Numbered from the stretch's first letter, positions 53,417-62,619 are shown. The stretch is DNA of 64,000 bases from Pseudomonas sp. LS1212 (GCF_024741815.1 NZ_CP102951.1:5160001-5224000); one strand, 5' to 3'. The notes: a model not told the origin generated them from the sequence alone. Program-made: numbers and translations.

Positions 53417-54316
53417 ATGATGAGTCTTTACGCGGTGCTGATTGACGGCGCCATCTATGCCTCGTGGCTGTTTCTGGTCGCCGCCGGGCTCACCGTTATC
53501 TACGGTGTCATGCGCATCCTGAACATGGCCCATGGCAGCTTTTATGCCATTGGCGCCTATGCGGCCGCCTCGCTGGTGGGCTGGTATTTCAACAATGGGG
53601 TAGGGCCGGTGTGGATCGGTTACCTGCTGATGCTCGGCTGTGCCCTGGCGGCCGGGCTGATCGTGGGCCTGATCATCGAACGTGGCCTGCTGCGGTTCAT
53701 GTACGGCCGCGATGAGGTGCTGATGGTGATCATCACCTACGCCCTGCTACTGGTGTTGGAAGACACCATGAAGATGATCTGGGGCGTCAACCCGTACTTC
53801 GCCTACCAGCCCTACGCCGAGATGGGCCGCAGTGTGCTGGCCGGGCTGAAGGTCTCCAATTACGACTTGATGCTGGTCGGTGTCTCGGTGGTGCTGGGGC
53901 TGGGCTTGTGGCTGTGGCTCGAGCGCACTAACCAGGGCAAGGTCCTGCGCGCGGTGATCCATGACCGCGAAGTGGCCATGGCCATGGGCGTCAATGTGCG
54001 GCGCATGTTCACCCTGGTGTTCGTACTCGGCACCGTGCTCGGCACCCTGGCCGGTGCGCTGACGGCGCCGGCCATTTCCGTGGTGCCCGGCATGGGCGTG
54101 GAGATCATCGTGCTGGCCTTCGCCGTGGTCGTGGTCGGCGGCATGGGCAGCATCGAAGGCGCTGCAGTGGGCGCATTGCTGGTCGGCTTGAGCCGTGCCG
54201 CGGCCGTGCATTACGCGCCGCAATTCGAACTCTTTGTGATTTACGGCGTCATGGCGCTGGTTCTCGCGGTCCGTCCGCAAGGGCTGTTCGGCCGCGTGCT
54301 TGCGAGGAAAATTTAA
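53417..54316 (+). CDS. ABC permease, LivH-like
   Basis: This 299-residue inner-membrane permease of the branched-chain amino-acid/urea class has about eight helices. The signature includes Asn-Met-Ala-His-Gly-Ser-Phe-Tyr near residue 40 and Ala-Met-Gly-Val-Asn-Val-Arg-Arg-Met-Phe in the cytosolic coupling region near 195. ATG 53417 follows GGTAGGACC; the longer frame lacks support. The LivM-like partner begins one base after its stop. Confidence 0.92.
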   Translation: MMSLYAVLIDGAIYASWLFLVAAGLTVIYGVMRILNMAHGSFYAIGAYAAASLVGWYFNNGVGPVWIGYLLMLGCALAAGLIVGLIIERGLLRFMYGRDEVLMVIITYALLLVLEDTMKMIWGVNPYFAYQPYAEMGRSVLAGLKVSNYDLMLVGVSVVLGLGLWLWLERTNQGKVLRAVIHDREVAMAMGVNVRRMFTLVFVLGTVLGTLAGALTAPAISVVPGMGVEIIVLAFAVVVVGGMGSIEGAAVGALLVGLSRAAAVHYAPQFELFVIYGVMALVLAVRPQGLFGRVLARKI

Positions 54317-54317
54317 G

Positions 54318-55262
54318 ATGCGCCTGGATAAAACCGAACTGATTCTGCTCGGCATTGCTGCCGTGCTGGTGGCCTGCGGCCTGATTGCGCCGCAATGGCT
54401 TGTGTTCTTGCTGACCATGGCGTTGGCCAAGGCCATGGTGGTGCAGGGCGTGGTCATGCAAATGCGCGCGGGCCTGGTGACCTTTGGCCAGGGTTTGTTC
54501 TTCTGCATCGGTGGCTACGCCGTGGGCATGAGCGGGCACTTTCTGGACATCACCGACCTGCCGTTGCTGCTGTTGATCGGCGTTGCCGCTGCCGTGGCGC
54601 TGGCAATGCTGCTGGGCCTGTTGATGACCCGCTATCGCGAGATCTTCTTCGCCATGTTGTCCCTCGCGTTCTCGATGATTCTGTATGGCATGTTGGTGAA
54701 AAGCCCGGCCCTGGGCAGCACCGACGGCTTCAACGTCAAGGCCTGGACCCTGTTCGGCTGGAGCCCGGCGGCAGGCGAGGCGCCTTTGGCGCTGTTCGTG
54801 ATCATCGTCGCTATTTCAGCCGTGCTCGCCGTGTTGCTGCATCGCTATAGCCGCAGCAGCGCGGGGGTGATGTGCGAAGCCATTCGCGAAAACGAAGTGC
54901 GCGTGGAGTACCTGGGCCAGTCGCCGCGCTGGGTGCTGTACATGAACTATGTCGCAGCCGCCGGGGTATCGGCGCTGGGTGGTGGTTTCATGGCCCTGGC
55001 CGCCGGGCACATCGACCCGGAAATGGCTTATTGGATCACCTCGGGCGAGTTCGTCTTCATCGCCTTGCTCGGTGGCACCGCCCATGTCGCGGCACCGTTT
55101 CTGGCCGCCATTCTCTTTGCGGTGGTACGGACCTACGCCATCGAACTGGTACCCCACAGCTGGCAGATGATCCTGGGCTTCACCCTGTTGGCCATTATCG
55201 TATTTCTTCCCAAGGGGCTGTGGAGCCTGTTCAGCAGGCAAGCACGGGGGGCTAAAGCATGA
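54318..55262 (+). CDS. ABC permease, LivM-like
   Basis: This 314-residue second permease subunit has the LivM pattern: Leu-Val-Thr-Phe-Gly-Gln-Gly-Leu-Phe near residue 55, and the coupling segment Ala-Ile-Arg-Glu-Asn-Glu-Val-Arg-Val-Glu-Tyr-Leu-Gly near 190-202. I start it at ATG 54318, directly after the LivH-like stop, rather than 18 bases upstream inside that gene. Its stop overlaps the ATPase start (ATGA). Confidence 0.92.
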   Translation: MRLDKTELILLGIAAVLVACGLIAPQWLVFLLTMALAKAMVVQGVVMQMRAGLVTFGQGLFFCIGGYAVGMSGHFLDITDLPLLLLIGVAAAVALAMLLGLLMTRYREIFFAMLSLAFSMILYGMLVKSPALGSTDGFNVKAWTLFGWSPAAGEAPLALFVIIVAISAVLAVLLHRYSRSSAGVMCEAIRENEVRVEYLGQSPRWVLYMNYVAAAGVSALGGGFMALAAGHIDPEMAYWITSGEFVFIALLGGTAHVAAPFLAAILFAVVRTYAIELVPHSWQMILGFTLLAIIVFLPKGLWSLFSRQARGAKA

Positions 55263-56029
55263 GCTGCATTCTTGAAACGCGTGGGCTGTACAAGGAATTT
55301 GGCGCAGTAACCGCCGCAAAAGACGTCAATGTGCGGATCGACAAGGGCGAAGTGGTGGGGGTGATCGGCTCCAACGGCGCCGGTAAAACCACATTCATCA
55401 ACATGGTGACCGGCTACCTGAAGCCCAGCCGTGGCGAGATCCTGTTCAACGGCCAGTCGATCATCGGCCGCACGCCACGGGCGATTACCCGGGCCGGTAT
55501 GGCGCGTTCCTTCCAGGTTGCCCAGTTGTTCCCCGAGCTGACGGTGATGGACAACCTGCTGATCGCATTGGCCGCCGCCGAATCGCCGTTCCCGTCGCTG
55601 TTGCGGCCCATGCGCAGCGCTTCGCGGATTGCCCGCGCCGATTCGATCCTGGCCGAGTTCAGCATCCTCCACTGGCGCGAAAGCAAAGTCACGGCGGTGC
55701 CGCAGGGCGTGCGCAAGTTGATCGATATCGCCATGGCGTTGATCGGCGACCCACAAATGCTCCTGCTCGACGAACCCACCAGCGGCGTCAGCGCCGAAGA
55801 GAAAACACAACTGATGGACACTGTGATGCAAGTGGTTTCCCGGCATCAGGTGACGGTGCTGTTCGTCGAGCACGACATGGATGTGGTGCGCCGCTATGTG
55901 TCGCGCATCCTAGCGTTCTACGGCGGCGAAGTGCTGGCCGATGGCGCGCCGCAAACGGTGTTGGCCAATTCGCGGGTCCAGGAGTTGGTCACCGGCGGTC
56001 AACGTGCACATAAGGGGGCCGTGGTATGA
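55259..56029 (+). CDS. ABC ATPase, LivG-like
   Basis: This is a 256-residue cytosolic ATPase. Walker A is Gly-Ser-Asn-Gly-Ala-Gly-Lys-Thr-Thr near 38-46 and Walker B Leu-Leu-Leu-Asp-Glu-Pro-Thr near 163-169. The position of the LSGGQ signature reads Pro-Gln-Gly-Val-Arg-Lys-Leu-Ile-Asp, a degenerate form, whereas the partner LivF-like subunit has a perfect one. In LIV transporters the two ATP sites are formed between subunits, so one site may be weakened. It overlaps both neighbours by four bases. Confidence 0.92.
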   Translation: MSCILETRGLYKEFGAVTAAKDVNVRIDKGEVVGVIGSNGAGKTTFINMVTGYLKPSRGEILFNGQSIIGRTPRAITRAGMARSFQVAQLFPELTVMDNLLIALAAAESPFPSLLRPMRSASRIARADSILAEFSILHWRESKVTAVPQGVRKLIDIAMALIGDPQMLLLDEPTSGVSAEEKTQLMDTVMQVVSRHQVTVLFVEHDMDVVRRYVSRILAFYGGEVLADGAPQTVLANSRVQELVTGGQRAHKGAVV

Positions 56030-56673
56030 GCCTGGAAATTCGTAATTTGAACGTGTCGATCGAATCGGTACCGATTCTGCACGATGTTTCGTTGACGGTC
56101 GGTGCAGGACAAATGGTCGGTCTGATCGGCCACAACGGTGCCGGCAAGACCACCTTGATCCGCACCCTCATGGGCCTGCTCGACGCCGACTCCGGCTCGA
56201 TCCGTTTCGCAGGGCAAGACCTTTGTGCGCAGCCAGGTTTCCAGCGTGCAGCGGCGGGTATCAGTTACTTGCCCGAAGACCGCCGGTTGATTCCGGCCCT
56301 GACGGTGGAAGAGAACATCCTGCTGCCGGTCTGGGCCAACAAGCTGGCGGGCAGTGCAGAGCGCCTTGAATGGGTGTACAGCCTGATCCCGGAAATTGCC
56401 CAGTTCCGCACTCGCCGCGCCATGCAACTGTCCGGGGGGCAGCAAAAACTGGTGGCCCTGGCCCGGGCGCTGATGCCTGGGCAACGCCTGCTGATTCTCG
56501 ATGAGCCTTTCGAAGGCGTAGCCCCGGTGTTGTCACGGCGCTTGAGCGAGGTGATCGCGCAACTGGGTCAGGAAGGCTTGTGCGTGCTGATCTCCGAATC
56601 CGATGACACCCATTCCGCTGACCTGGTCGATGCGCTTTACCGCATCGAGCGCGGCAGCGTGACAGCAGGTTAA
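56026..56673 (+). CDS. ABC ATPase, LivF-like
   Basis: This 215-residue ATPase has Walker A Gly-His-Asn-Gly-Ala-Gly-Lys-Thr-Thr near 36-44, signature Leu-Ser-Gly-Gly-Gln-Gln-Lys near 130-136 and Walker B Leu-Ile-Leu-Asp-Glu-Pro-Phe near 151-157. It is slightly shorter than usual LivF. It overlaps the LivG-like gene and is followed after eight bases by the first dehydrogenase gene, tying transport to metabolism in one operon. Confidence 0.93.
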   Translation: MSLEIRNLNVSIESVPILHDVSLTVGAGQMVGLIGHNGAGKTTLIRTLMGLLDADSGSIRFAGQDLCAQPGFQRAAAGISYLPEDRRLIPALTVEENILLPVWANKLAGSAERLEWVYSLIPEIAQFRTRRAMQLSGGQQKLVALARALMPGQRLLILDEPFEGVAPVLSRRLSEVIAQLGQEGLCVLISESDDTHSADLVDALYRIERGSVTAG

Positions 56674-56681
56674 GGAACGAT

Positions 56682-57866
56682 ATGTCGACATTTACCTTTG
56701 AAACCACCTCACGGGTGATCTGCGAAGTCGATGGCGCCTTGCGCCTGGGCGCCCTGTGTCGCGAGTTGAACGCCGAGCGGGTATTGCTGGTCAGCGACCC
56801 TGGCCTGTTGCGCGCAGGCCTGCTCGAGGCGCCGCTGCAAGCGCTGCGCGACAGCGGCGTGGAAGTCACGCTGTACAGCGACGTGCAGGCCGACCCGCCT
56901 GAAGCGTCGGTACAGGATGCGGTAGCGGCGGGGCACAACTGCCAGGCCCAGGCAGTCATCGGCCTGGGCGGCGGCAGTTCGCTGGACACCGCCAAGCTGG
57001 TTGCCCTGCTGTGCGGGCAAGAACAGGCACTGGCCGATATCTACGGCATCAATCTGGCCAAGGGCCCGCGACTGCCGTTGATCCAGGTCCCGACCACCGC
57101 CGGCACGGGTTCGGAAGTGACGGCAGTGGCCATCGTCACCACGCCCAGCCATGAGAAAAAGGGCGTGGTCAGCCCCTTGCTGTATCCCGACATCGCCTTG
57201 CTCGATGCACGCTTGACGGTAGGCCTGCCGGCCTCTGTGACCGCCATGACCGGCGTGGACGCCATGGTCCATGCCATCGAGGCTTACACCAGCGTGCACA
57301 AGAAGAATGTGCTGTCCGATGGCCTTGCCCTGCGGGCGCTGCGCCTGCTGGGCGGCAATCTCGATCGGGTGCTGGCCGTGCCGGGCGATCTGCAGGCGCG
57401 TTCGGACATGCTGCTCGGTTCGATGCTGGCGGGCATGGCGTTCGCCAATGCGCCGGTCGCAGCGGTGCACGCGCTGGCCTATCCGTTGGGTGGGCACTTC
57501 CACGTGCCCCATGGTTTGAGCAATGCCCTGGTGTTGGTACCGGTGCTCAACTTCAATCGCAGCGCGGCCGAGTCTCTGTACGCGCAATTGGCGCCGGCAG
57601 TGCTGCCCGGTCAACGTTTCACCCGCCAGGCAGAAGCCTGCGATGCCTTCATTGAGTTCATGACCCGCCTGGTCGAGCGCATGCCGTTTGCCCAGAGCCT
57701 CAATGAGGTCGGCGTGACCGAACAGAACCTCGACCGCCTCAGCGACGACGCGATGAAGGTCGAGCGACTGTTGATCAACAACCCGCGCCCGCTGCGTTGG
57801 CAGGATGCCCGGGACATTTACGCCTCGGTGCTGTTGGCCCGGCCCCGGTACAGGAGTCCATCATGA
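56682..57866 (+). CDS. Iron-containing (group III) alcohol dehydrogenase, first copy
   Basis: This 394-residue NAD(P)-dependent dehydrogenase of the Fe-ADH family also resembles maleylacetate reductase. The nucleotide-binding Gly-Gly-Gly-Ser-Ser-Leu-Asp-Thr-Ala-Lys lies near 92-101, and Pro-Thr-Thr-Ala-Gly-Thr-Gly-Ser-Glu near 136-144. Metal ligands are Asp and His in Asp-Ala-Met-Val-His-Ala-Ile-Glu-Ala-Tyr and two His in His-Ala-Leu-Ala-Tyr-Pro-Leu-Gly-Gly-His. The start has AAGGA. It overlaps its tandem paralogue by four bases. Substrate unknown. Confidence 0.92.
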   Translation: MSTFTFETTSRVICEVDGALRLGALCRELNAERVLLVSDPGLLRAGLLEAPLQALRDSGVEVTLYSDVQADPPEASVQDAVAAGHNCQAQAVIGLGGGSSLDTAKLVALLCGQEQALADIYGINLAKGPRLPLIQVPTTAGTGSEVTAVAIVTTPSHEKKGVVSPLLYPDIALLDARLTVGLPASVTAMTGVDAMVHAIEAYTSVHKKNVLSDGLALRALRLLGGNLDRVLAVPGDLQARSDMLLGSMLAGMAFANAPVAAVHALAYPLGGHFHVPHGLSNALVLVPVLNFNRSAAESLYAQLAPAVLPGQRFTRQAEACDAFIEFMTRLVERMPFAQSLNEVGVTEQNLDRLSDDAMKVERLLINNPRPLRWQDARDIYASVLLARPRYRSPS

Positions 57867-59017
57867 GTCATGAGTTCAGAAGCGTTCCCCGAATTCTTTG
57901 CCAGGCCGGCGCCTTGCAGGGTATCGGTCAGGTGTTTGCAGGTCTGGGGGCCCGGCGCGTGCTGTTGGTCTGCGACCCGGGCATCGTCAAACTCGGTTTC
58001 GCCGCCAAGGCGCAAGATGCGCTGGAGGCTGCAGGGTGCGTCGTCGCCGTGTTCGACCAGGTAGTTGCCGATCCGCCAGCCAGTGTGGTCAAGCAGGCGG
58101 TCAGGCAGGCTCGCGCCTTCGAGGCCGATGGGGTATTGGGATTGGGCGGCGGCAGTTCACTGGATGCGGCGAAGCTGGTGGCATTGCTGATCAACAGCGA
58201 GCAGCCGCTCGAGGAACTCTACGGCACCGACAAGGCTCACGGGCAGCGCACTGCGCTGGTGTTGATGCCAACCACGGCGGGCACCGGATCGGAGGTGACC
58301 TGGGTGTCGGTCATCACCGACGAGCAGCAACGCAAGCAGGCGGTCTATTCGCCGCAGTTGATGCCGGACGTGGCGGTTCTGGATCCGGAACTGACCCTGG
58401 GCCTGCCGGCCCAGGTCACGGCGGCGACCGGTCTGGACGCGATGGTCCATGCGATCGAGGCCTACACCAGCCGCACGCGCAAGAACCCGATCTCGGACGG
58501 CCTGGCCACTGCGGCATTGGGCTTGCTCGGCACCAACCTGCGCACGGTGCTGGCTGATGGCAGTGACGTGGCCGCACGTTCGGCGATGCTGCAGGGTTCA
58601 TTGATGGCCGGCATGGCCTTCGTCAATGCTTCGGTGGCGGCGATCCACGCCTTGGCCTATCCGCTGGGGGCGCGCTTTCACATCCCCCATGGCCACGCCA
58701 ATGCACTGGTGATGGCGCCAGTGATCCGCTTCAACCTGGCGGCGGCCCAGCGCCAATACGCCGAACTTGCGGCACACCTGTTGCCGGACATGCCGTTTGC
58801 AGACGAAGCGAGCGCAGCCGAAGCCTTCGTCCAGGCCATCGAGTCGCTGGTCAAGGACAGTGGCCTGGAAATGCGTCTGTCGAAACTGCATGTGGACGAA
58901 GCGGCGATCCCGGCAATGGCCACGGATGTGGTGGTGGGTATTGGCCGCCTGATCGACAGCAATCCCCGGGACATGACTGAGCAGGATGTAGAAGCCATCT
59001 ACCGGGGCATCTTTTGA
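57863..59017 (+). CDS. Iron-containing (group III) alcohol dehydrogenase, second copy
   Basis: This 384-residue paralogue of the preceding enzyme has the same Gly-Gly-Gly-Ser-Ser-Leu-Asp-Ala-Ala-Lys and Pro-Thr-Thr-Ala-Gly-Thr-Gly-Ser-Glu motifs and all metal ligands, but divergent ends. ATG 57863 overlaps the upstream stop and follows CAGGAG. Extensive identity in the core points to tandem duplication. Retention of two intact copies suggests different chain lengths, stereochemistry or successive steps of one pathway, or a heteromer. Confidence 0.92.
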   Translation: MSHEFRSVPRILCQAGALQGIGQVFAGLGARRVLLVCDPGIVKLGFAAKAQDALEAAGCVVAVFDQVVADPPASVVKQAVRQARAFEADGVLGLGGGSSLDAAKLVALLINSEQPLEELYGTDKAHGQRTALVLMPTTAGTGSEVTWVSVITDEQQRKQAVYSPQLMPDVAVLDPELTLGLPAQVTAATGLDAMVHAIEAYTSRTRKNPISDGLATAALGLLGTNLRTVLADGSDVAARSAMLQGSLMAGMAFVNASVAAIHALAYPLGARFHIPHGHANALVMAPVIRFNLAAAQRQYAELAAHLLPDMPFADEASAAEAFVQAIESLVKDSGLEMRLSKLHVDEAAIPAMATDVVVGIGRLIDSNPRDMTEQDVEAIYRGIF

Positions 59018-59147
59018 CCGCTAGTCGCTGACGTCCCTGGACGGCGGTCGGGAGCGAATCGGCCGCCGTCATCCCCTTGTTTAAATGCGTCCGCAGCCGC
59101 GGAGGGGGGCGCTCATGCTTTTTTCATACAATCAGAGAATAAAAATA

Positions 59148-60422
59148 ATGAAATTCGCAAAACCGCTGCACCGCTTTTTCCTGACCTCTTCACCCGCCGC
59201 TGCAACCAGCACCGTTGGGCTGATCCTGGGCTCTCTCGCCATGCCGGCCGTTGCAGACCCGGGCTTTATCGATGATGCAAAGGTCAGCCTCAACGCGCGC
59301 AACTTCTACATCAACCGTAACTTCGTCGACCCGGCCTACCCGCAAGGCAAGGCCGAGGAGTGGACGCAAAGCTTCATTCTCGATGCCAGGTCCGGCTTTA
59401 CCCAGGGCGTCGTTGGCTTTGGCGTGGATGTGCTGGGCCTGTACTCGGTCAAGCTCGACGGCGGCCGGGGAACCGCCAATACGCAATTGCTGCCTGTGCA
59501 TGACGATGGCCGCCCGGCCGACGATTTCGGACGGCTGGGTGTTGCGGTGAAGAGCAAAATATCCAGGACCGAACTGAAAGTCGGTGAATGGATGCCGGTG
59601 TTGCCGATCCTGCGCTCGGACGATGCCCGCTCGTTGCCGCAAACCTTCCGCGGCGGCCAGGTCACTTCCCAGGAGTTCACCGGGCTGACGCTCTACGGCG
59701 GTCAATTTCGTGAAAACAGCCCGCGTAACGACGCCAGCATGGAAGACATGAGTTTTGCCGGCGGCAAATCCGACCGCTTCAACTTCGTCGGTGGCGAATA
59801 CCGCTTCAACCAGGACCGCACCCTGGTCGGCCTGTGGGGCGCCGAACTGCAGGACGTCTACCAGCAGCAATACGTGCAGTTGATGCACCGCCAGGCAGTC
59901 GGCGCGTGGAACTTGAGCGCCAACCTTGGCTACTTCCAGGGCAACGAAGACGGCCAGGCACGTGCCGGTGATTTGGACAACGACACCTGGTCCGGGTTTT
60001 TCTCGGCTGGCCTTGGGGCCCACACCTTGTCTGTCGGCTTGCAGAAAGTCAGCGGCGATAGTGGGTGGATGCGCGTCAACGGCACCGCCGGCGCCTCCCT
60101 GGCCAACGACAGCTTCAATGCCAGTTATGACAATGCCAGGGAGCGCTCATGGCAACTGCGCCATGACTACAACTTCGTCGGCCTGGGGATTCCCGGCCTG
60201 ACCCTGATGAACCGCTACATCAGTGGTGACGAGGTCCATGTAGGGGGGATTACCGACGGCAAGGAATGGGGGCGCGAAAGCGAACTGGCGTATGTCATCC
60301 AGAGTGGCCCGTTCAAGAACCTGTCGATGAAGTGGCGCAACAGCACCTTGCGTCGTGACTTCAGCAGCCTTGAGTTCGACGAGAACCGCCTGATCTTCAA
60401 CTACGCCTTTTCGGTGCTCTAA
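59148..60422 (+). CDS. OprD-family outer-membrane porin
   Basis: This 424-residue substrate-specific porin has a signal peptide running to about Pro-Ala-Val-Ala (residue 36). The mature start Asp-Pro-Gly-Phe-Ile-Asp-Asp-Ala-Lys-Val-Ser-Leu-Asn-Ala-Arg-Asn-Phe-Tyr is classic for OprD proteins. Beta strands run through to a C-terminal Phe-Asn-Tyr-Ala-Phe-Ser-Val-Leu. ATG 59148 is used because upstream codons only lengthen the leader. It lies 130 bases after the second dehydrogenase and gives the cluster its outer-membrane entry route. Confidence 0.92.
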   Translation: MKFAKPLHRFFLTSSPAAATSTVGLILGSLAMPAVADPGFIDDAKVSLNARNFYINRNFVDPAYPQGKAEEWTQSFILDARSGFTQGVVGFGVDVLGLYSVKLDGGRGTANTQLLPVHDDGRPADDFGRLGVAVKSKISRTELKVGEWMPVLPILRSDDARSLPQTFRGGQVTSQEFTGLTLYGGQFRENSPRNDASMEDMSFAGGKSDRFNFVGGEYRFNQDRTLVGLWGAELQDVYQQQYVQLMHRQAVGAWNLSANLGYFQGNEDGQARAGDLDNDTWSGFFSAGLGAHTLSVGLQKVSGDSGWMRVNGTAGASLANDSFNASYDNARERSWQLRHDYNFVGLGIPGLTLMNRYISGDEVHVGGITDGKEWGRESELAYVIQSGPFKNLSMKWRNSTLRRDFSSLEFDENRLIFNYAFSVL

Positions 60423-60506
60423 ACCGCTGCCCCCCCTCGCGTGTGGTCTGCCAAGGCCTCATCGCTGGCAAGCCCCACAAGGACCGCGCAATACCTGTGG
60501 GAGATT
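60423..60506. repeat. REP-like sequence next to the truncated IS110
   Basis: CATCGCTGGCAAGCCCCACA and, about 20 bases on, CTGTGGGAG look like the two halves of a Pseudomonas REP hairpin. The IS110 remnant begins immediately after; many IS110 elements target REPs. Confidence 0.45.
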
Positions 60507-61364
60507 CTATGTTTGGGGGGAAGCCCCAAAAACTGGATTTGGCTGATGTTCGCTCTGATTTTTCATCAGGGCGAATGCCACTCGTGCCAGCTTGCGAGCC
60601 AAGATGACCAGCACCTGGGTCGTCTTCAAGCCTCGTGCCAGATAGCGCTCGTAGAATGGCTTCCAGGTCTTTGATCGGCTAGCAGCCATCGCTGCGTTGT
60701 GCAGCAGACGCCGTATCTCTGAGTCACCTTTCTTGGTCAGCTTTCGGCGTCCGGTTACCTGCCCTGAATCAGAAACCCTCAAATCCATATCAAGAAAAGC
60801 AATGTAGGCATCACCGCTTTCGAAGTCACCGCGTTGAAATGCCATCGTTAGCGCGGTAGCCGTGAGAAAGCCTACCCCCTCTACAGCCTGGCAACGGTTG
60901 ACCTGCTCCAGAAGACCGGCCTTCTTGACGACCTCCAGCAACTTCTTCTGAATGAGTAAGTCCAGCCGGCCCATTGCGGCTGCCTGGCGCTTGAATGCCG
61001 CCTTCAACAGCGGTTCGTCACCCCAGCTTTGAGTCAGGCTGACACGCGCCTGCACCAGTGTCGCTCGCCTGCGAAGCAGGCTCTGAAGCTTGATATAGAC
61101 CTTCGACGGCGGATTCCATGGACGCAGCTCAGCCTCCTCGCTCTTCAAACAACGAGCCAATAAACGTGCGTCACTTGCGTCCGTTTTGGCCCGCCCGCCC
61201 ACACCTTTACGATAGTTGCTCAGGCGGTAACCATCGATGACATAGACCTGATGCCCCATCGCATGAGCCAGCTCAACCGTATCCAGATGATAGATATTGG
61301 TGGCCTCAATGGCGATGGCACTGTTTGCAGGTAACGTTTGCAGCCACTTTTTGAGGGCCGGCTT
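60507..61364 (-). pseudogene. IS110-family transposase, 5' end removed by IS2-like copy 2
   Basis: About 285 C-terminal residues remain. Glu in Ile-Glu-Ala-Thr-Asn and Asp-Asp in Lys-Thr-Asp-Ala-Ser-Asp-Ala-Arg of the DEDD site are present, as is the Transposase_20 half (Val-Glu-Gly-Val-Gly-Phe-Leu-Thr-Ala). The first Asp (in Val-Asp-Val/Leu-Ala-Lys) and some 45-60 residues are lost at 61364/61365, where the IS2-like terminus begins. Methionine near 61394 belongs to the other IS. It cannot be active. Confidence 0.88.
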
Positions 61365-61401
61365 TGGACTTGCCCCTGCAAAACCGGACACCAACTCCCC
61401 G

Positions 61402-62277
61402 TTAAATTGATGCCTCTACCAAGCGCCTGAACTCCCTCGGTGAGCGGTATTTCAGCGCGCTGTGCGGATGCTGTTCGTTGTAATGCTCGAAGGCAATCGC
61501 CAGGTTGCGTAGCGCCGTTTCCCGATCCGGCTTGGGCATATGCGCCACGTAATCACGCTTGATCGTCTTCACGAAGCTCTCAGCCATGCCATTGCTCTGC
61601 GGGCTGCGTACTGGCGTGGTCACTGGCTGCAAACCGATCTGGCGAGCAAACAGGCGTGTCTGTTCCGCGGTGTACGCCGAGCCGTTATCGCTCAACCACT
61701 GCACCGGCTTTGTCGGCAACTGATCGCCAAAGCGCTTCTCCACGCTTTCCAGCATCAGGTCGCGAATATCGTCCCCGCTGTAGCCTGTCGGGCTGGCAAC
61801 CCAGCCGATGGCTTCGCGGTCGCAGCAGTCCAGCGCAAAGGTCACGCTCAGCTTTGCGCCGTCCTCACAGCGGAACTCAAACCCGTCCGAACACCAGCGG
61901 GTATCGCTTGTCTCTACCGCCACGCGACCTTCGTGCCGACGCGGCACACCAGGCTGCTTGATCCGGCGCTCCAGCAGCAGATTGTGGTCTCGCATGACCC
62001 GATAAATCCGCTTCACATTGACCGCGGGCTGCAACTTGGCTTCGCGTTCGCGGCGCAGTAAACCCCATACCCGTCGATAGCCATAGCTAGGCAGCTCGCT
62101 GACCTGCTGCTGGATTTCGGCGATCAGATCAGCATCGTCCAGCGGTCTACTTCGCCGCACTCTGGGCGATGTGGATTGCTTGATTCGAACCGTTAATTGC
62201 GAGCGCGCCACACCGAGACATTTACTGACCAGTTTCACTGGTCGTCCCCCGGCAACAAGGGTGAGTGCGCAATCCAT
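61402..62277 (-). CDS. IS2-group transposase OrfB (DDE integrase core), copy 2
   Basis: This 291-residue near-duplicate of 42416-43291 differs at few residues (for example Thr-Lys-Pro for Thr-Thr-Pro, and Glu-Arg-Arg-Ile for Ala-Arg-Arg-Leu). The same Asp, Asp, Glu catalytic residues are present. Because of a two-base deletion in orfA the frame is open continuously from 62829, giving an apparent 475-codon fusion whose middle is out-of-frame OrfA sequence and not real protein. Confidence 0.9.
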   Translation of the reverse strand: MDCALTLVAGGRPVKLVSKCLGVARSQLTVRIKQSTSPRVRRSRPLDDADLIAEIQQQVSELPSYGYRRVWGLLRREREAKLQPAVNVKRIYRVMRDHNLLLERRIKQPGVPRRHEGRVAVETSDTRWCSDGFEFRCEDGAKLSVTFALDCCDREAIGWVASPTGYSGDDIRDLMLESVEKRFGDQLPTKPVQWLSDNGSAYTAEQTRLFARQIGLQPVTTPVRSPQSNGMAESFVKTIKRDYVAHMPKPDRETALRNLAIAFEHYNEQHPHSALKYRSPREFRRLVEASI

Positions 62278-62619
62278 TTTCGCGAGCGGGCGATCTCCAC
62301 GGCCTCTTTGAGGATTTCCGCTTCCATCGTTTTCTTGCCCAGCATCCGTTGCAGTTCGCGGATCTGCTTGAGCGCATCGCTCAACTCGGACGCAGGCACC
62401 ACCGCCTCGCCGGCACTGACCGCCGACAGGCTGCCATCCTGGTAAAGCTTGCGCCAGGAACAGTTGGTTGGCGTTGATGCCGTTGCGCCTGGCGACCACG
62501 GACACGCTCTGGCCGGGCTCCAGGCTCTCGCGAACCATGGCCAGCTTTTGCTCGACGCTCCAGCGGCGACGCCGCTCCTGGCCGAGGATTTCCACATTCT
62601 TATATTTGCTATAAGTCAT
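62235..62619 (-). pseudogene. IS2-like orfA, frameshifted
   Basis: From ATG 62619 the frame gives the HTH half (Ile-Leu-Gly-Gln-Glu-Arg-Arg-Arg-Arg-Trp-Ser-Val-Glu-Gln-Lys...Asn-Gln-Leu-Phe-Leu). Near 62453 two bases are missing where Leu-Trp-Arg-Lys is expected. The rest (Arg-Lys-Leu-Tyr-Gln-Asp-Gly-Ser-Leu, zipper, Pro-Gly-Asp-Asp-Gln) continues in another frame to 62235. Confidence 0.8.
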
